From an uncultured Collinsella sp. (lineage in GTDB: Bacteria; Actinomycetota; Coriobacteriia; Coriobacteriales; Coriobacteriaceae): DNA of 64,000 nucleotides. The stretch lies in contig CAKUON010000005.1 of the NCBI GenBank assembly GCA_934668875.1, forward strand, positions 118,454 to 182,453, written 5' to 3'. Numbering within the stretch: position 1 is the stretch's first letter; each line of letters starts with the position of its first letter. Below are positions 32,256 through 40,354 of the stretch, piece after piece. Made by a program: the position numbers and the translations under genes. A model generated the notes under the pieces. The model saw only the letters and a list, made by a program, of their open reading frames with translations, did no database searches and had not been told where the DNA came from.

Positions 32256-33185
32256 ATGGGTGCGACTCATATGGCGGATGCCGCGGTGGAGCTTGAGGTC
32301 ATGAACCTCGAGCGTTTTGCCACGCATGACGGTCCGGGCATTCGCACGGCGGTGTTTTTAAAGGGCTGTCCGCTGCGGTGCCCATGGTGCGCAAATCCCG
32401 AGACGCAAAAGATGGAATCCGTTCTCTTTCACGATGTCGAGCGTTGCGTGGGCTGCGGGGCTTGCGAGCGCGCTTGTGCGGACGGTGCGATTTGCATCGA
32501 TGGGGAGGCGTTTACCTATGACGGGCATCGGTGCAGCGAGTGTGGCGCGTGCGTGCGGGCATGTCTGCACGAGGCCCTCGAATTGGTAGGGAAGACGCGA
32601 ACCATCGCCGAGGTGTTGGAGGAGTGCGAGCGCGACCGCGATTATTACGAGGCCTCTGGGGGCGGCGTTACCCTGAGCGGGGGAGAGCCCTTATTGCGAT
32701 GCAGTTCTGCATTGGCCTTTTTGCGCGAGGCGCGCCGCCGCGGCTTGTCGACGGCGGTCGAGACAACGGGCAACGTGCCGGCGAAAACCATTGCGGCAGT
32801 GATGCCGTACGTGGACTGGTTCCTCTACGATTTCAAGCATATCGATAGCGACGTGCTTGCGTGCGTGACCAAAGGCAACGGCGCTTTGATTCAGGGCAAT
32901 TTGATGCAGCTCGCAAAGCAGTGCCCCGAGAAGATCAACGTCCGTATCCCGGTGATTCCCGGGTTTAACTACGACGACAAAACGCTCGCCTCGATGCTCG
33001 GATGGCTGCGGGACATTGGCGTGCGACGCGTCAATCTGTTGCCGTACCATACCCTCGGCAAGAATAAATACCGCAAGCTGGGGTGGGACTATACAGTGCC
33101 GGGGGCATCCTTGCGAGATGAGGATTTGGCGCCCTACCATGAACTTGCCCTGTCATTGGGGCTGGAGTCGAAAATCGGTGCCTAA
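32256..33185 (+). CDS. Glycyl-radical enzyme activase (radical SAM)
   Basis: A 309-residue radical SAM enzyme that installs the glycyl radical on the preceding gene's product. KGCPLRCPWCANPE holds the CxxxCxxC [4Fe-4S] cluster; an inserted ferredoxin-like domain has CVGCGACERAC and CSECGACVRAC, two further clusters as in activases of dehydratase-type glycyl-radical enzymes; GGGVTLSGGEPL binds SAM. ATG 32256 lies 2 nt after the stop of the glycyl-radical gene; ATG 32271 and an overlapping GTG 32241 are alternatives. A terminator follows at 33229. Confidence 0.92.
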   Translation: MGATHMADAAVELEVMNLERFATHDGPGIRTAVFLKGCPLRCPWCANPETQKMESVLFHDVERCVGCGACERACADGAICIDGEAFTYDGHRCSECGACVRACLHEALELVGKTRTIAEVLEECERDRDYYEASGGGVTLSGGEPLLRCSSALAFLREARRRGLSTAVETTGNVPAKTIAAVMPYVDWFLYDFKHIDSDVLACVTKGNGALIQGNLMQLAKQCPEKINVRIPVIPGFNYDDKTLASMLGWLRDIGVRRVNLLPYHTLGKNKYRKLGWDYTVPGASLRDEDLAPYHELALSLGLESKIGA

Positions 33186-33228
33186 TGCGCTGCGCGAGCG
33201 TGTGGGCGACTGAGCCCCGTGCAAAGGG

Positions 33229-33265
33229 ACGCGCCCGTCTACATGGTGTAGGCGGGCGCGTTTTG
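33229..33265. terminator. Bidirectional terminator between activase and DeoR gene
   Basis: ACGCGCCCGTCTAC pairs with GTAGGCGGGCGCGT around ATGGT, with TTTT to the right and AAA to the left. It sits between converging genes and touches the DeoR stop codon. Confidence 0.88.
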
Positions 33266-34048
33266 TTATGCGTGTGCCGTGCTGGGTTGCGGGACGAACA
33301 CGCGTATGCTGGCGTCATAGCAGGCATCTGCAAGGTCATCGGGCAGGCGCATGTCGGTTACCAAAATGTCGATTTCGGACAGCGACAGATCTTGCAGGTA
33401 ATGTGTCGCGCCCATTTTTGAATGGTCGACGAGCGCCACAAGGGTGCGGCAGTTGGCCCGGATGGCGCGTTTTATAGCCCGCTCCTCGGTCGAGTAGTCG
33501 CTCAGGCCCATCTGCGCGGAAAACCCGAGTGCCGACACAAAGCCGATGTTGGCAAACCGGGATTGAAAGAAGCTGCAGGTGTCGGGTCCGCGCATGCTGG
33601 CGTGTTTGGACGTGTAGATGCCGCCTGTGCACTCTACGCGGTAGGTGTCGTTTTCGGCCAACGCTTCCACGGTGGGCACGCTGCACGAGGCGGCCGTGAG
33701 ATTGCGCTTGGCGGTAAGTGCCTGCGCCAGGCACAGGCAGGTGCTCGACGAGTCCAAAAAGATACTGCTGCCGTCTTCGACGAGACGCGCGGCGATGCGG
33801 GCGATGCGGATCTTTTCGTCGTAGTTCTCCTTATTGCGAAACGCCAGGGGCCAGTGGATAAACTCGGGATTGACGTACGATGCGCCGCCGCGCTTGCGCT
33901 GCACCAGACCCTCTTCTTCGAGGGTCGTCAAGTCGCGTCGTATGGTTGCCTCGCTGGCGTGCGCCAGGCGCGACAGCTCCTCAACCGATAAAAACGAAGC
34001 CTCTTTGAGCTGGGACAGAATGAGTTCCTTGCGGTCTGCAGTGGACAC
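33266..34048 (-). CDS. DeoR-family transcriptional regulator
   Basis: A 260-residue regulator with the DeoR winged helix at the N-terminus (LSVEELSRLAHASEATIRRDL, GLVQRKRGGA) and a C-terminal sugar-phosphate sensor domain (FLDSSSTCLCLAQAL, VECTGGIYTSKHASMRGPD, VALVDHSKMG). These proteins bind phosphorylated sugars as inducers. GTG 34048 follows AAAGGAGCTCATC and is preferred to an upstream ATG at 34123, whose extension would run through the operator region. It is divergent from the PTS genes and convergent with the epimerase/glycyl-radical genes, so it is the natural regulator of both. Confidence 0.9.
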   Translation of the reverse strand: MSTADRKELILSQLKEASFLSVEELSRLAHASEATIRRDLTTLEEEGLVQRKRGGASYVNPEFIHWPLAFRNKENYDEKIRIARIAARLVEDGSSIFLDSSSTCLCLAQALTAKRNLTAASCSVPTVEALAENDTYRVECTGGIYTSKHASMRGPDTCSFFQSRFANIGFVSALGFSAQMGLSDYSTEERAIKRAIRANCRTLVALVDHSKMGATHYLQDLSLSEIDILVTDMRLPDDLADACYDASIRVFVPQPSTAHA

Positions 34049-34093
34049 GATGAGCTCCTTTCGAAGGCTGGGCGGCGTGAGTAAAGCCCAAAT

Positions 34094-34142
34094 ATGATTG
34101 AAATAATCATACTGCGCAAACATACATGATTGAAGTTCAATC
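34094..34142. promoter_or_regulatory. Two palindromic operators between deoR-like and PTS genes
   Basis: ATGATT-GAA-ATAATCAT (34094-34110) and GATTGAA-G-TTCAATC (34128-34142) are two inverted repeats 17 bp apart in the divergent promoter region, spaced like tandem repressor sites. Both contain the half-site ATTGA. They are the best candidates for DeoR-protein binding. Confidence 0.65.
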
Positions 34143-34216
34143 TAGACGCCAAATATGGTGAGCGAATGAGCAAGTAAGCACAATACGAGATGTCAGAAAC
34201 AGAGAAAGGAGCTGAC

Positions 34217-35182
34217 ATGGTTGGTATTGTCCTTGCGAGCCACGGCGGACTTGCGCAGGGGGCGGCCGATAGCGCCTCGATGGTGTTTGGAGCGCTGCCA
34301 AACGTTGCCTGCGTAAGTCTGACGCCCCAGATGGGGCCCGATGCATTTCGCGCGTCGGTGCTGGAAGCGGCCGAGGGCCTCGACGATCCTTCGGACATTC
34401 TGTATTTGGTTGACCTGTGGGGTGGAACGCCGTTCAACCAGATTAGCGGATTGCTCGATGGGCACGACGGCTGGGCATTGGTGACGGGACTCAATCTCCC
34501 GCTCTTAATCGAAGCCCTGGGGGCTCGATTCGATTCCTCGCTTTCGGCGCCCGAGATTGCCACGCGGCTGCTCGCGCAGGCCGAAGGCTATGTTCGCGGT
34601 TTGCCCGAATCACTGGCGCCCGCATCCGACTCGGCAAAGGCCGGTTTGAGCTCTTCTGGCGTGCCGGTGCTTGCCGAAGGGGATAGCCCCGCCCAGATTT
34701 CGTGGTGCCGCGTCGACACGCGTCTGCTGCATGGGCAGGTTGCCATGGCCTGGTCAAAGCAGGTCAATCCCACGCGCATCGTTGTTGTTTCGGACTCGGT
34801 TGCCCACGATGAGCTGCGAAAGAACCTGATCGTGCAGGCGGCCCCCGTCGGCATCAAGGCGAATGTGATTCCCGTTGCAAAGTTGGCTCAGATCGCCGAT
34901 GACAAGCGTTTGGCCGGCCAGCGCTTCATGCTGCTGTTCGAGACGCCGCAAGACGTCTTGCGCGCTATTGAGATAGGTGTGCAGCTCGACGATATCAACA
35001 TTGGCTCAATGGCGCATTCCGCCGGCAAGACCATGCTCAACGACGCCATTTCGGTTGATGAGGACGACGTAAAGACGTTTGAGCGTCTGCGCGATGCGGG
35101 TTGCACGTTCAACGTTCAAAAGGTTCCGAGTAACAAGAGCGAGGACATTTGGCCACTGCTCGCAGCAAAGGGTCTCGCGTAA
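34217..35182 (+). CDS. Mannose-family PTS fused EIIA-EIIB
   Basis: A 321-residue cytoplasmic phosphotransfer protein. The N-terminal IIA domain has its phospho-acceptor His9 in VLASHGGLAQGA and DLWGGTPFN; a Ser/Ala/Pro linker of about 25 residues follows; the IIB domain begins RVDTRLLHGQVAMAW with His172 as acceptor. Phosphate passes from HPr through His9 and His172 to the incoming sugar. The fused order A-B resembles ManX. ATG 34217 follows AAAGGAG. First gene of a three-gene PTS operon. Confidence 0.92.
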   Translation: MVGIVLASHGGLAQGAADSASMVFGALPNVACVSLTPQMGPDAFRASVLEAAEGLDDPSDILYLVDLWGGTPFNQISGLLDGHDGWALVTGLNLPLLIEALGARFDSSLSAPEIATRLLAQAEGYVRGLPESLAPASDSAKAGLSSSGVPVLAEGDSPAQISWCRVDTRLLHGQVAMAWSKQVNPTRIVVVSDSVAHDELRKNLIVQAAPVGIKANVIPVAKLAQIADDKRLAGQRFMLLFETPQDVLRAIEIGVQLDDINIGSMAHSAGKTMLNDAISVDEDDVKTFERLRDAGCTFNVQKVPSNKSEDIWPLLAAKGLA

Positions 35183-35210
35183 GCGGGCTTTTGGTTAGAA
35201 GGGAATACCG

Positions 35211-36011
35211 ATGGAAGCAATTCAAGTGTTGTTGGTGCTGGTCGTCGCCTTTTTGGCGGGACTCGAGGGCGTGTTGGATGAGTTTCAGCTTCATCAGCCG
35301 ATACTTGCCTGTTCACTGATCGGCTTGGTGACGGGGCACCCCGTCGAGGGTCTGTTGCTGGGAGGACAGCTGCAGCTCGTGGCGCTGGGCTGGATGAACA
35401 TCGGCGCCGCCATCGCGCCCGATGCCGCGCTGTGCTCGACGGCGAGCGCGGTGCTTGTCTGCATGAAGGGCGTCGATATGGGCGTGGGCATGGGTGCCGC
35501 CATGGCACTTGCCGTTGCGGGCCTGGCACTGACTATTTTTATCCGCACTGCTGCCGTGGCGTTTGTGCATGGTGCCGATCGCGCAGCAGAGAACGGCGAT
35601 GCCCGTGGCGTGGCGGCATGGCATCTGTCCGCGCTCTGCCTGCAGGGCCTTCGCGTGGCGATTCCCATCGCGCTGGTGATTGCCGTTCCGGTCGATGTCG
35701 TTCAGGGCGCTCTTGCTGCGATTCCCGCGTGGTTGACTACGGGCCTTTCGACTGCCGGCGGCTTTATCGTCGTCGTGGGCTACGCGATGGTGATCAATAT
35801 GATGGCGACGCCCAAGCTGTGGCCCTTCTTTGTTATCGGTTTTGCCTTGTCGGCTGTGTCGCAGCTCAATCTGATTGCCATGGGCATGATTGGCATTGGC
35901 CTGGCGCTTGTGTATCTGCAGGTGGCCCCAGAGTTTAATGCCGCTGCCGCATCTGGCGCCGCCGGCGGTTCGGGCGACCCCATTGACGATCTTTTGAACG
36001 ATTACGAGTAG
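35211..36011 (+). CDS. Mannose-family PTS EIIC permease
   Basis: A 266-residue membrane protein with about seven hydrophobic helices, of the EII-Sor/Man IIC family: FLAGLEGVLDEFQLHQPI, GLVTGHPVEGLLLGGQLQ and GWMNIGAAIAPDAAL. With IID it forms the sugar channel. It ends in a charged cytoplasmic tail. The gene begins 28 nt after the IIAB stop with GAAGGGAAT as ribosome site. Confidence 0.92.
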   Translation: MEAIQVLLVLVVAFLAGLEGVLDEFQLHQPILACSLIGLVTGHPVEGLLLGGQLQLVALGWMNIGAAIAPDAALCSTASAVLVCMKGVDMGVGMGAAMALAVAGLALTIFIRTAAVAFVHGADRAAENGDARGVAAWHLSALCLQGLRVAIPIALVIAVPVDVVQGALAAIPAWLTTGLSTAGGFIVVVGYAMVINMMATPKLWPFFVIGFALSAVSQLNLIAMGMIGIGLALVYLQVAPEFNAAAASGAAGGSGDPIDDLLNDYE

Positions 36012-36026
36012 GAACGGAAAATCGTT

Positions 36027-37031
36027 ATGTCTGAAAACACCACCGCGGCCCAGCAGGGCAAAGGCAAGGTCAAGCTCACGAAATCCGACCGCGTGCGCGT
36101 CTGGCTGCTCTCGACGTTCCACGGGGCATCTTGGAATTACGAGCGCATGCAAAATTTGGGCTGGTGCTTCGAGATGTTGCCCGTCATGAAGCGCCTGTAC
36201 TCCGACCCCGAGGACCAAAAGGCATTTTTGTCGCGCCACCTGGAGTTCTTTAACACGCATCCCTATCTGGCGTCGCCCGTGCTTGGCGTGGTCATGGCGC
36301 TCGAAGAGGAGCGTGCGAACGGATCCGATGTCGATGACGCTGCCATTCAGGGTGTGAAGATTGGCATGATGGGCCCGCTTGCCGGCGTTGGCGACCCCGT
36401 TTTTTGGGGAACGCTTCGTCCCGTTCTGGGTGCTTTTGCCGCCAGCTTGGCCCTTGCGACCAATTGGCTCGGCCCCATTATTTTCTTTGTGGCATGGAAC
36501 GTTATTCGTATGGCCTTCCTGTGGTACACGCAGGAGCTCGGCTATAGGCAGGGGTCGAATATCGTCAAGGACCTGTCCGGCGGCATCATGCAAAAGATTA
36601 CAATGGGTGCCGGTATTTTGGGCATGTTCATCATGGGTGTTTTGATTCCCCGTTGGACATCGATTGACCTGTCGAGCATTGTGTTCTCGAGCGCCAGCAT
36701 GGGTACGGTCGCCGATAAGTATCCTGCGATCGAAGCGCTTACCAACCTGCTCAATGGGGGCGGAAACGTCGATGCATCCACGCTTTCTGCCGGTATCTCG
36801 CAACTGCAGAGTGCACTTGGTAGCGGATACAGCTTCCTGGCGAGCGCTCCCGATCAGATCACCAACGTGGTGACGCTGCAATCGGTGCTCAACCAGCTGC
36901 TTCCCGGCTTGATGCCGCTGGTCATGACGATTGGCTGCATCGTGCTGCTCAAGAAGAAGGTCAGCCCCATCGCAATCATCTTCGCGCTCTTCGCCGTCGG
37001 TATTGCAGGCGCATTCTTCGGTATCTTCTAG
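36027..37031 (+). CDS. Mannose-family PTS EIID component
   Basis: A 334-residue membrane protein of the IID family, present only in mannose-type PTS systems. SWNYERMQNLGWCFEMLPV, FFNTHPYLASPVLGV and MGPLAGVGDPVFWGT are characteristic. The C-terminal third is hydrophobic with two or three helices; a Ser/Gly-rich extramembrane segment near residues 240-270 is longer than usual. The substrate class of these systems (mannose, sorbose, fructose, amino sugars, fructoselysine) cannot be separated by eye. It begins 15 nt after IIC. Confidence 0.92.
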   Translation: MSENTTAAQQGKGKVKLTKSDRVRVWLLSTFHGASWNYERMQNLGWCFEMLPVMKRLYSDPEDQKAFLSRHLEFFNTHPYLASPVLGVVMALEEERANGSDVDDAAIQGVKIGMMGPLAGVGDPVFWGTLRPVLGAFAASLALATNWLGPIIFFVAWNVIRMAFLWYTQELGYRQGSNIVKDLSGGIMQKITMGAGILGMFIMGVLIPRWTSIDLSSIVFSSASMGTVADKYPAIEALTNLLNGGGNVDASTLSAGISQLQSALGSGYSFLASAPDQITNVVTLQSVLNQLLPGLMPLVMTIGCIVLLKKKVSPIAIIFALFAVGIAGAFFGIF

Positions 37032-37116
37032 GAACGGGGCCTAAATCGCCGCGTCATTCTTTACAAGGAACCCCACCAGCAAGCGATGCCCAAGAACCGC
37101 CAGCAACGTCACCGCA

Positions 37117-37246
37117 GGCCGGGGCCGGGTTTGGTTTTGAAAACAATCCGCAGACCGGTGTGGCGCCTTGTCCGCAGCTCCGCAGGAGCAGGACAAGGCG
37201 CCACACATGGTCGAGGACGTTTTCAAAACCAAACCCGGCCCCGGCC
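37117..37246. repeat. 130-bp long inverted repeat between convergent genes
   Basis: Outer arms GGCCGGGGCCGGGTTTGG + TTTTGAAAAC pair with GTTTTCAAAA + CCAAACCCGGCCCCGGCC; inner arms GTGTGGCGCCTTGTCC and GGACAAGGCGCCACAC pair around a small GCTCC/GGAGC hairpin. Short unpaired segments separate inner and outer stems. It lies between the PTS IID stop and the ATPase stop and may terminate both transcripts, but it is far longer than needed for that. Confidence 0.8.
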
Positions 37247-37264
37247 GGACGGACCACAAACAAA

Positions 37265-39217
37265 CTACAGCTTCTTGATGCCCATCGCGCGCATGGCGTT
37301 CAGGATGGCGATGATCGCTACGCCTACGTCGCCGAACACGGCAAGCCACATGTTGGCGATGCCGAGCGCCGCAAGCACCAGAATCAGCAGCTTAATACCC
37401 AGCGCAAAGATGATGTTCTGCCATACAATCGCCATGGTCTTGCGCGCCACGCGAATGGCGCGGGCGATGTTGGACGGCTTGTCGTCCATGAGCACGACGT
37501 CGGCCGCCTCAATCGCGGCGTCAGAGCCCATGGCGCCCATGGCGATTCCGACGTCGGCGCGGGTGAGCACGGGTGCGTCGTTGATACCGTCGCCGACAAA
37601 GGCGAGCTTGCCCTTGCCGTTCTCGGCCGAAAGCAGCGCCTCGACGCGCTCGACCTTGTCGCCCGGCAGCAGCTGCGCATGGAACTCGTCGAGCCCAAGC
37701 CGCTTGGCCACGGATGCCGCCACTTCCTCGCGGTCGCCTGTGAGCATGACGGTACGTTTGACGCCGGCGGCGTGCAAATCGCGGATCGTCTGCTCGGCAT
37801 CGGCTTTAACCGTATCGGCAATCACGATGTGGCCGGCGTACGCGCCGTCAACGAGCACATGCAGGATTGTGCCGACAACCTCGCAATTGGGAGCGTCGAC
37901 ACCGGCCGCCGCGAGCATCTTAGCGTTGCCGACGACGACGTGCTTGCCGTCGATGGTCGCCGTCACGCCGTGGCCCGCATCGTTGGCGGATTCGCTCACG
38001 CGCTTGGGGTCGAGCTCGCCCTGGTAGGCGGCGCGCACCGACTGCGCGATGGGGTGATCGGAGAACGACTCGGCAAGGGCCGCGAGCTCGAGCAACGACT
38101 GTTCGGTATAGCTGGCCTCGGGGTGCGCCGCGACCACCGAGAACGTGCCGTTGGTGAGGGTGCCGGTCTTGTCAAAGACGACGGTGTCCACGTCGGCAAG
38201 TGTCTCGAGGTAGTTAGAACCCTTGATGAGAACGCCCAGCTTGGACGCGCCGCCGATACCGCCAAAGAAGCTGAGCGGGACGCTGATCACGAGGGCACAC
38301 GGGCAGCTGACAACCAGGAAGGTCAGGCCGCGCAGGATCCAGTCGGACCAGGCGCCGGTGATCAGGCCGCCGCCAAGCGCGAGCACCGCAGCGGCGCCGG
38401 TGACGGCGGGCGTGTAGACGCGAGCGAAGCGCGTGATGAAGTTCTCGGTGCGCGCCTTCTTTTCGCTGGCGTTTTCCACGAGCTCCAGGATGCGGCTGAC
38501 GGTGGACTCGCCAAACGGCTTGGTGGTGCGGACGTGGATAAGACCCGTCATGTTGATGCAGCCGCTGATGATATCGTCGCCGGATTTGGCGGGGCGGGGG
38601 ACCGACTCGCCGGTGAGGGCGGCGGTATCGAGCTGTGTCTCGCCCTCGACGATGACGCCGTCGATGGGCACGCGCTCGCCGGGCTTAACCACGATGACGG
38701 TGCCGACGGCGATGTCATCGGGGAAGACCTGCTCGAGCGTGCCGTCGGCCTGCTCGACGTTGGCGTAGTCGGGCGCGATGTCCATCATGGCGCTGATCGA
38801 CTTGCGGCTCTTGCCCACGGCGTAGGCCTGGAACAGCTCGCCGACCTGGTAGAACAGCATGACGGCGGCGCCTTCGGCCATGTGTGGGTCGGCGTCGGGG
38901 AAGAGTACCATGGCAAACGCGCCGATGGTCGCAACGACCATGAGGAAGCTTTCGTCGAAGGCCTTGCCGCGGCGGATGTTGTTAAACGCCTTTTGAAGGA
39001 CGTCATAGCCGCCGATTAAAAACGGTACGAGGAACAGTACGAAGCTGGCGTAGATGTCGCCCGGCTCGCCGAATGCGGCGGTGAAGGCGCCGAGCTCGTC
39101 GAGGGCGTACACTACGGCAAAGATGCCCAACGCGACTAGGATGCGATTGCGCTTGTGCTCGAGGGACTCTTTCTTCTTACGCTTCTTCTTTTTCTTCTTG
39201 GGGTCGGCGGCTGCCAT
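37265..39217 (-). CDS. Heavy-metal P1B-type ATPase (Zn/Cd/Pb exporter type)
   Basis: A 650-residue membrane pump. The N-terminus is a poly-Lys stretch (KKKKKKRKKK) and lacks the usual metal-binding HMA domain. Membrane metal site CPC lies in VVSCPCALVIS; the phosphorylated Asp is in DKTGTLTNG; GDGINDAPVL is the hinge motif and SDHPIAQS contains the HP motif. The CPC-type site with adjacent ArsR/SmtB regulator points to Zn/Cd/Pb export rather than copper. The missing HMA is supplied as a separate gene at 39317. An operator copy (39241-39260) lies just before its start. Confidence 0.92.
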   Translation of the reverse strand: MAAADPKKKKKKRKKKESLEHKRNRILVALGIFAVVYALDELGAFTAAFGEPGDIYASFVLFLVPFLIGGYDVLQKAFNNIRRGKAFDESFLMVVATIGAFAMVLFPDADPHMAEGAAVMLFYQVGELFQAYAVGKSRKSISAMMDIAPDYANVEQADGTLEQVFPDDIAVGTVIVVKPGERVPIDGVIVEGETQLDTAALTGESVPRPAKSGDDIISGCINMTGLIHVRTTKPFGESTVSRILELVENASEKKARTENFITRFARVYTPAVTGAAAVLALGGGLITGAWSDWILRGLTFLVVSCPCALVISVPLSFFGGIGGASKLGVLIKGSNYLETLADVDTVVFDKTGTLTNGTFSVVAAHPEASYTEQSLLELAALAESFSDHPIAQSVRAAYQGELDPKRVSESANDAGHGVTATIDGKHVVVGNAKMLAAAGVDAPNCEVVGTILHVLVDGAYAGHIVIADTVKADAEQTIRDLHAAGVKRTVMLTGDREEVAASVAKRLGLDEFHAQLLPGDKVERVEALLSAENGKGKLAFVGDGINDAPVLTRADVGIAMGAMGSDAAIEAADVVLMDDKPSNIARAIRVARKTMAIVWQNIIFALGIKLLILVLAALGIANMWLAVFGDVGVAIIAILNAMRAMGIKKL

Positions 39218-39240
39218 GATTCAAACCTCCCATTTGAATG

Positions 39241-39260
39241 TGTGAACACTCGCTCATATA
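39241..39260. promoter_or_regulatory. ArsR/SmtB-type operator upstream of the ATPase gene
   Basis: TGTGAACACTCGCTCATATA matches 16 of 20 bases of the two operator copies upstream of the regulator gene (39979-40033). A GC-rich hairpin (AAGGCCGC...GCGGCCTT, 39275-39297) sits between it and the HMA gene, so the ATPase probably has its own regulated promoter. Confidence 0.65.
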
Positions 39261-39316
39261 ATATCGCGAGCAAAGGCCGCGGCAAGCGCGGCCTTGCAGG
39301 TCAGCACTTGTGCGGA

Positions 39317-39535
39317 CTAGAGGATAATCTCGCAGTCGGGCTCGGCGTCGGCGGTGAACTCAACGACGCGGTCCAGGACCTCATCGAACTCGGTGTCGTC
39401 GGCCTCGAGCGTCAGCTTCTGGGTCATAAAGTTGACAGACACGGACTTGACGCCCTCGAGTTTGGTCAGCTCCTCCTGAAGCTCACGCGCGCAGTTGGCG
39501 CAGTCGATCTCGTCGAGCTTGAACTGCTTTTTCAT
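39317..39535 (-). CDS. Free-standing heavy-metal-associated (HMA) domain protein
   Basis: A 72-residue ferredoxin-like metallochaperone with the metal motif DEIDCANCARELQ (CxxC at about residues 12-15) and the usual second strand SVSVNFMTQKLTL. It is likely to deliver metal to the ATPase encoded downstream, which lacks this domain. An acidic C-terminus (DAEPDCEIIL) adds one further cysteine. ATG 39535 follows GGAAAGGAAC. Confidence 0.88.
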   Translation of the reverse strand: MKKQFKLDEIDCANCARELQEELTKLEGVKSVSVNFMTQKLTLEADDTEFDEVLDRVVEFTADAEPDCEIIL

Positions 39536-39598
39536 GAGGGGTTCCTTTCCCTGAGTTAGCGGCCTGGGTGCCGGCCGCGCTGGTACCGTGGTTGTCTG

Positions 39599-39964
39599 CT
39601 ATTCGCAGATGTGGCTCATGCCCTGGTTGAGCATAGTGTAGACGTGGTCGTCGGCGAGCGAGTAGAGGATGTTGCGGCCGTCGCGGCGGAACTTGACCAG
39701 GTGCGATTGCTTGAGCGTGCGTAGCTGGTGCGAGACCGCGGACTGCGAGGTTTCGGTCGCTTCGGCGATGTCTGCCACGCACAGCTCGCGGCCCATGAGG
39801 GCATAGAGGATCTTGATGCGCGTGGTGTCGCTGAAGACCTTGAACAGGTCGGCGAGGTCGTAGAGAAGTTCCTCGTCGGGAAGGTCCTCGGGCGAGCAGG
39901 TGGTGGGGATCACGGGTTCGGTGGCCTCGATGTCGGGTTTCGTGTCATCAACGCGGATGCTCAT
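39599..39964 (-). CDS. ArsR/SmtB-family metal-responsive repressor
   Basis: A 121-residue winged-helix regulator. ELCVADIAEATETSQSAVSH covers the metal-contacting Cys and recognition helix, and RRDGRNILYSLADDHVYTML the wing and C-terminal helix. An N-terminal Cys (TTCSPEDL), the ELC cysteine and DDH...H in the last helix are candidate ligands, compatible with CadC- or SmtB-like sensing of Cd/Zn/Pb. It is the first gene of the operon and should release the operators at 39979-40033 and 39241-39260 when metal binds. Confidence 0.9.
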   Translation of the reverse strand: MSIRVDDTKPDIEATEPVIPTTCSPEDLPDEELLYDLADLFKVFSDTTRIKILYALMGRELCVADIAEATETSQSAVSHQLRTLKQSHLVKFRRDGRNILYSLADDHVYTMLNQGMSHICE

Positions 39965-39978
39965 TGCAATATCCTTTC

Positions 39979-40033
39979 ATATGAACATGCGCTCATATAA
40001 CTTACTCCCGATTATATGAGCGCATGTTCATAT
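39979..40033. promoter_or_regulatory. Twin inverted ArsR/SmtB operators
   Basis: ATATGAACATGCGCTCATAT (39979-39998) and its exact reverse complement (40014-40033) are separated by 15 bp just upstream of the regulator start. Each copy is itself an imperfect TATGA-N8-TCATA dyad, the usual form of SmtB/CadC operators. Confidence 0.8.
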
Positions 40034-40116
40034 GTCAATATAATTTGTGACGTTATTTGATAATTGCTTGCCGGCGAAGTGGGATGTTCTAGTTGCGCAT
40101 GGCTCGGTTCATCGTC

Positions 40117-40331
40117 CATCTGCAAAAATCGAGTTGCGCGGTCGATAGGCTATTCGCGGATTCCCCGAAAGTACGTATTTGGTTATTTTTGATGCAAATA
40201 TCTGCCCAATAATGCAATAAATTGTTCAACCTTTTTATTCAAAGCGTGCTGTTCCAGTATTTGGAGAGCCGGCCCGAGCCATTTGAGGACGACTTGCGCG
40301 CTGCTGTTACCGCGCAATTCGAAAAATGCAG
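40117..40331. mobile_element. TIR-bounded element, family E1, copy 1
   Basis: The left end CATCTGCAAAAATCGAGTTG + CGCGGT is mirrored by ACCGCGCAATTCGAAAAATG + CAG at the right. The 165-bp AT-rich interior has no gene and no similarity to the interiors of the other two members (41737-41933, 56997-57213). It borders the nuclease-like gene at 40355. Confidence 0.65.
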
Positions 40332-40354
40332 TCGGGCAAATGCGGAGACAAGTT

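Noticed and set aside
35313..36881. A 522-codon minus-strand frame opposite the PTS IIC and IID genes.
   Set aside because: His/Gln/Arg-rich shadow with no motif; the plus strand encodes recognisable PTS components.
37160..39019. A 619-codon plus-strand frame opposite the metal ATPase.
   Set aside because: The minus strand has DKTGTLT, CPC and GDGINDAP motifs; the plus-strand translation is low-complexity.
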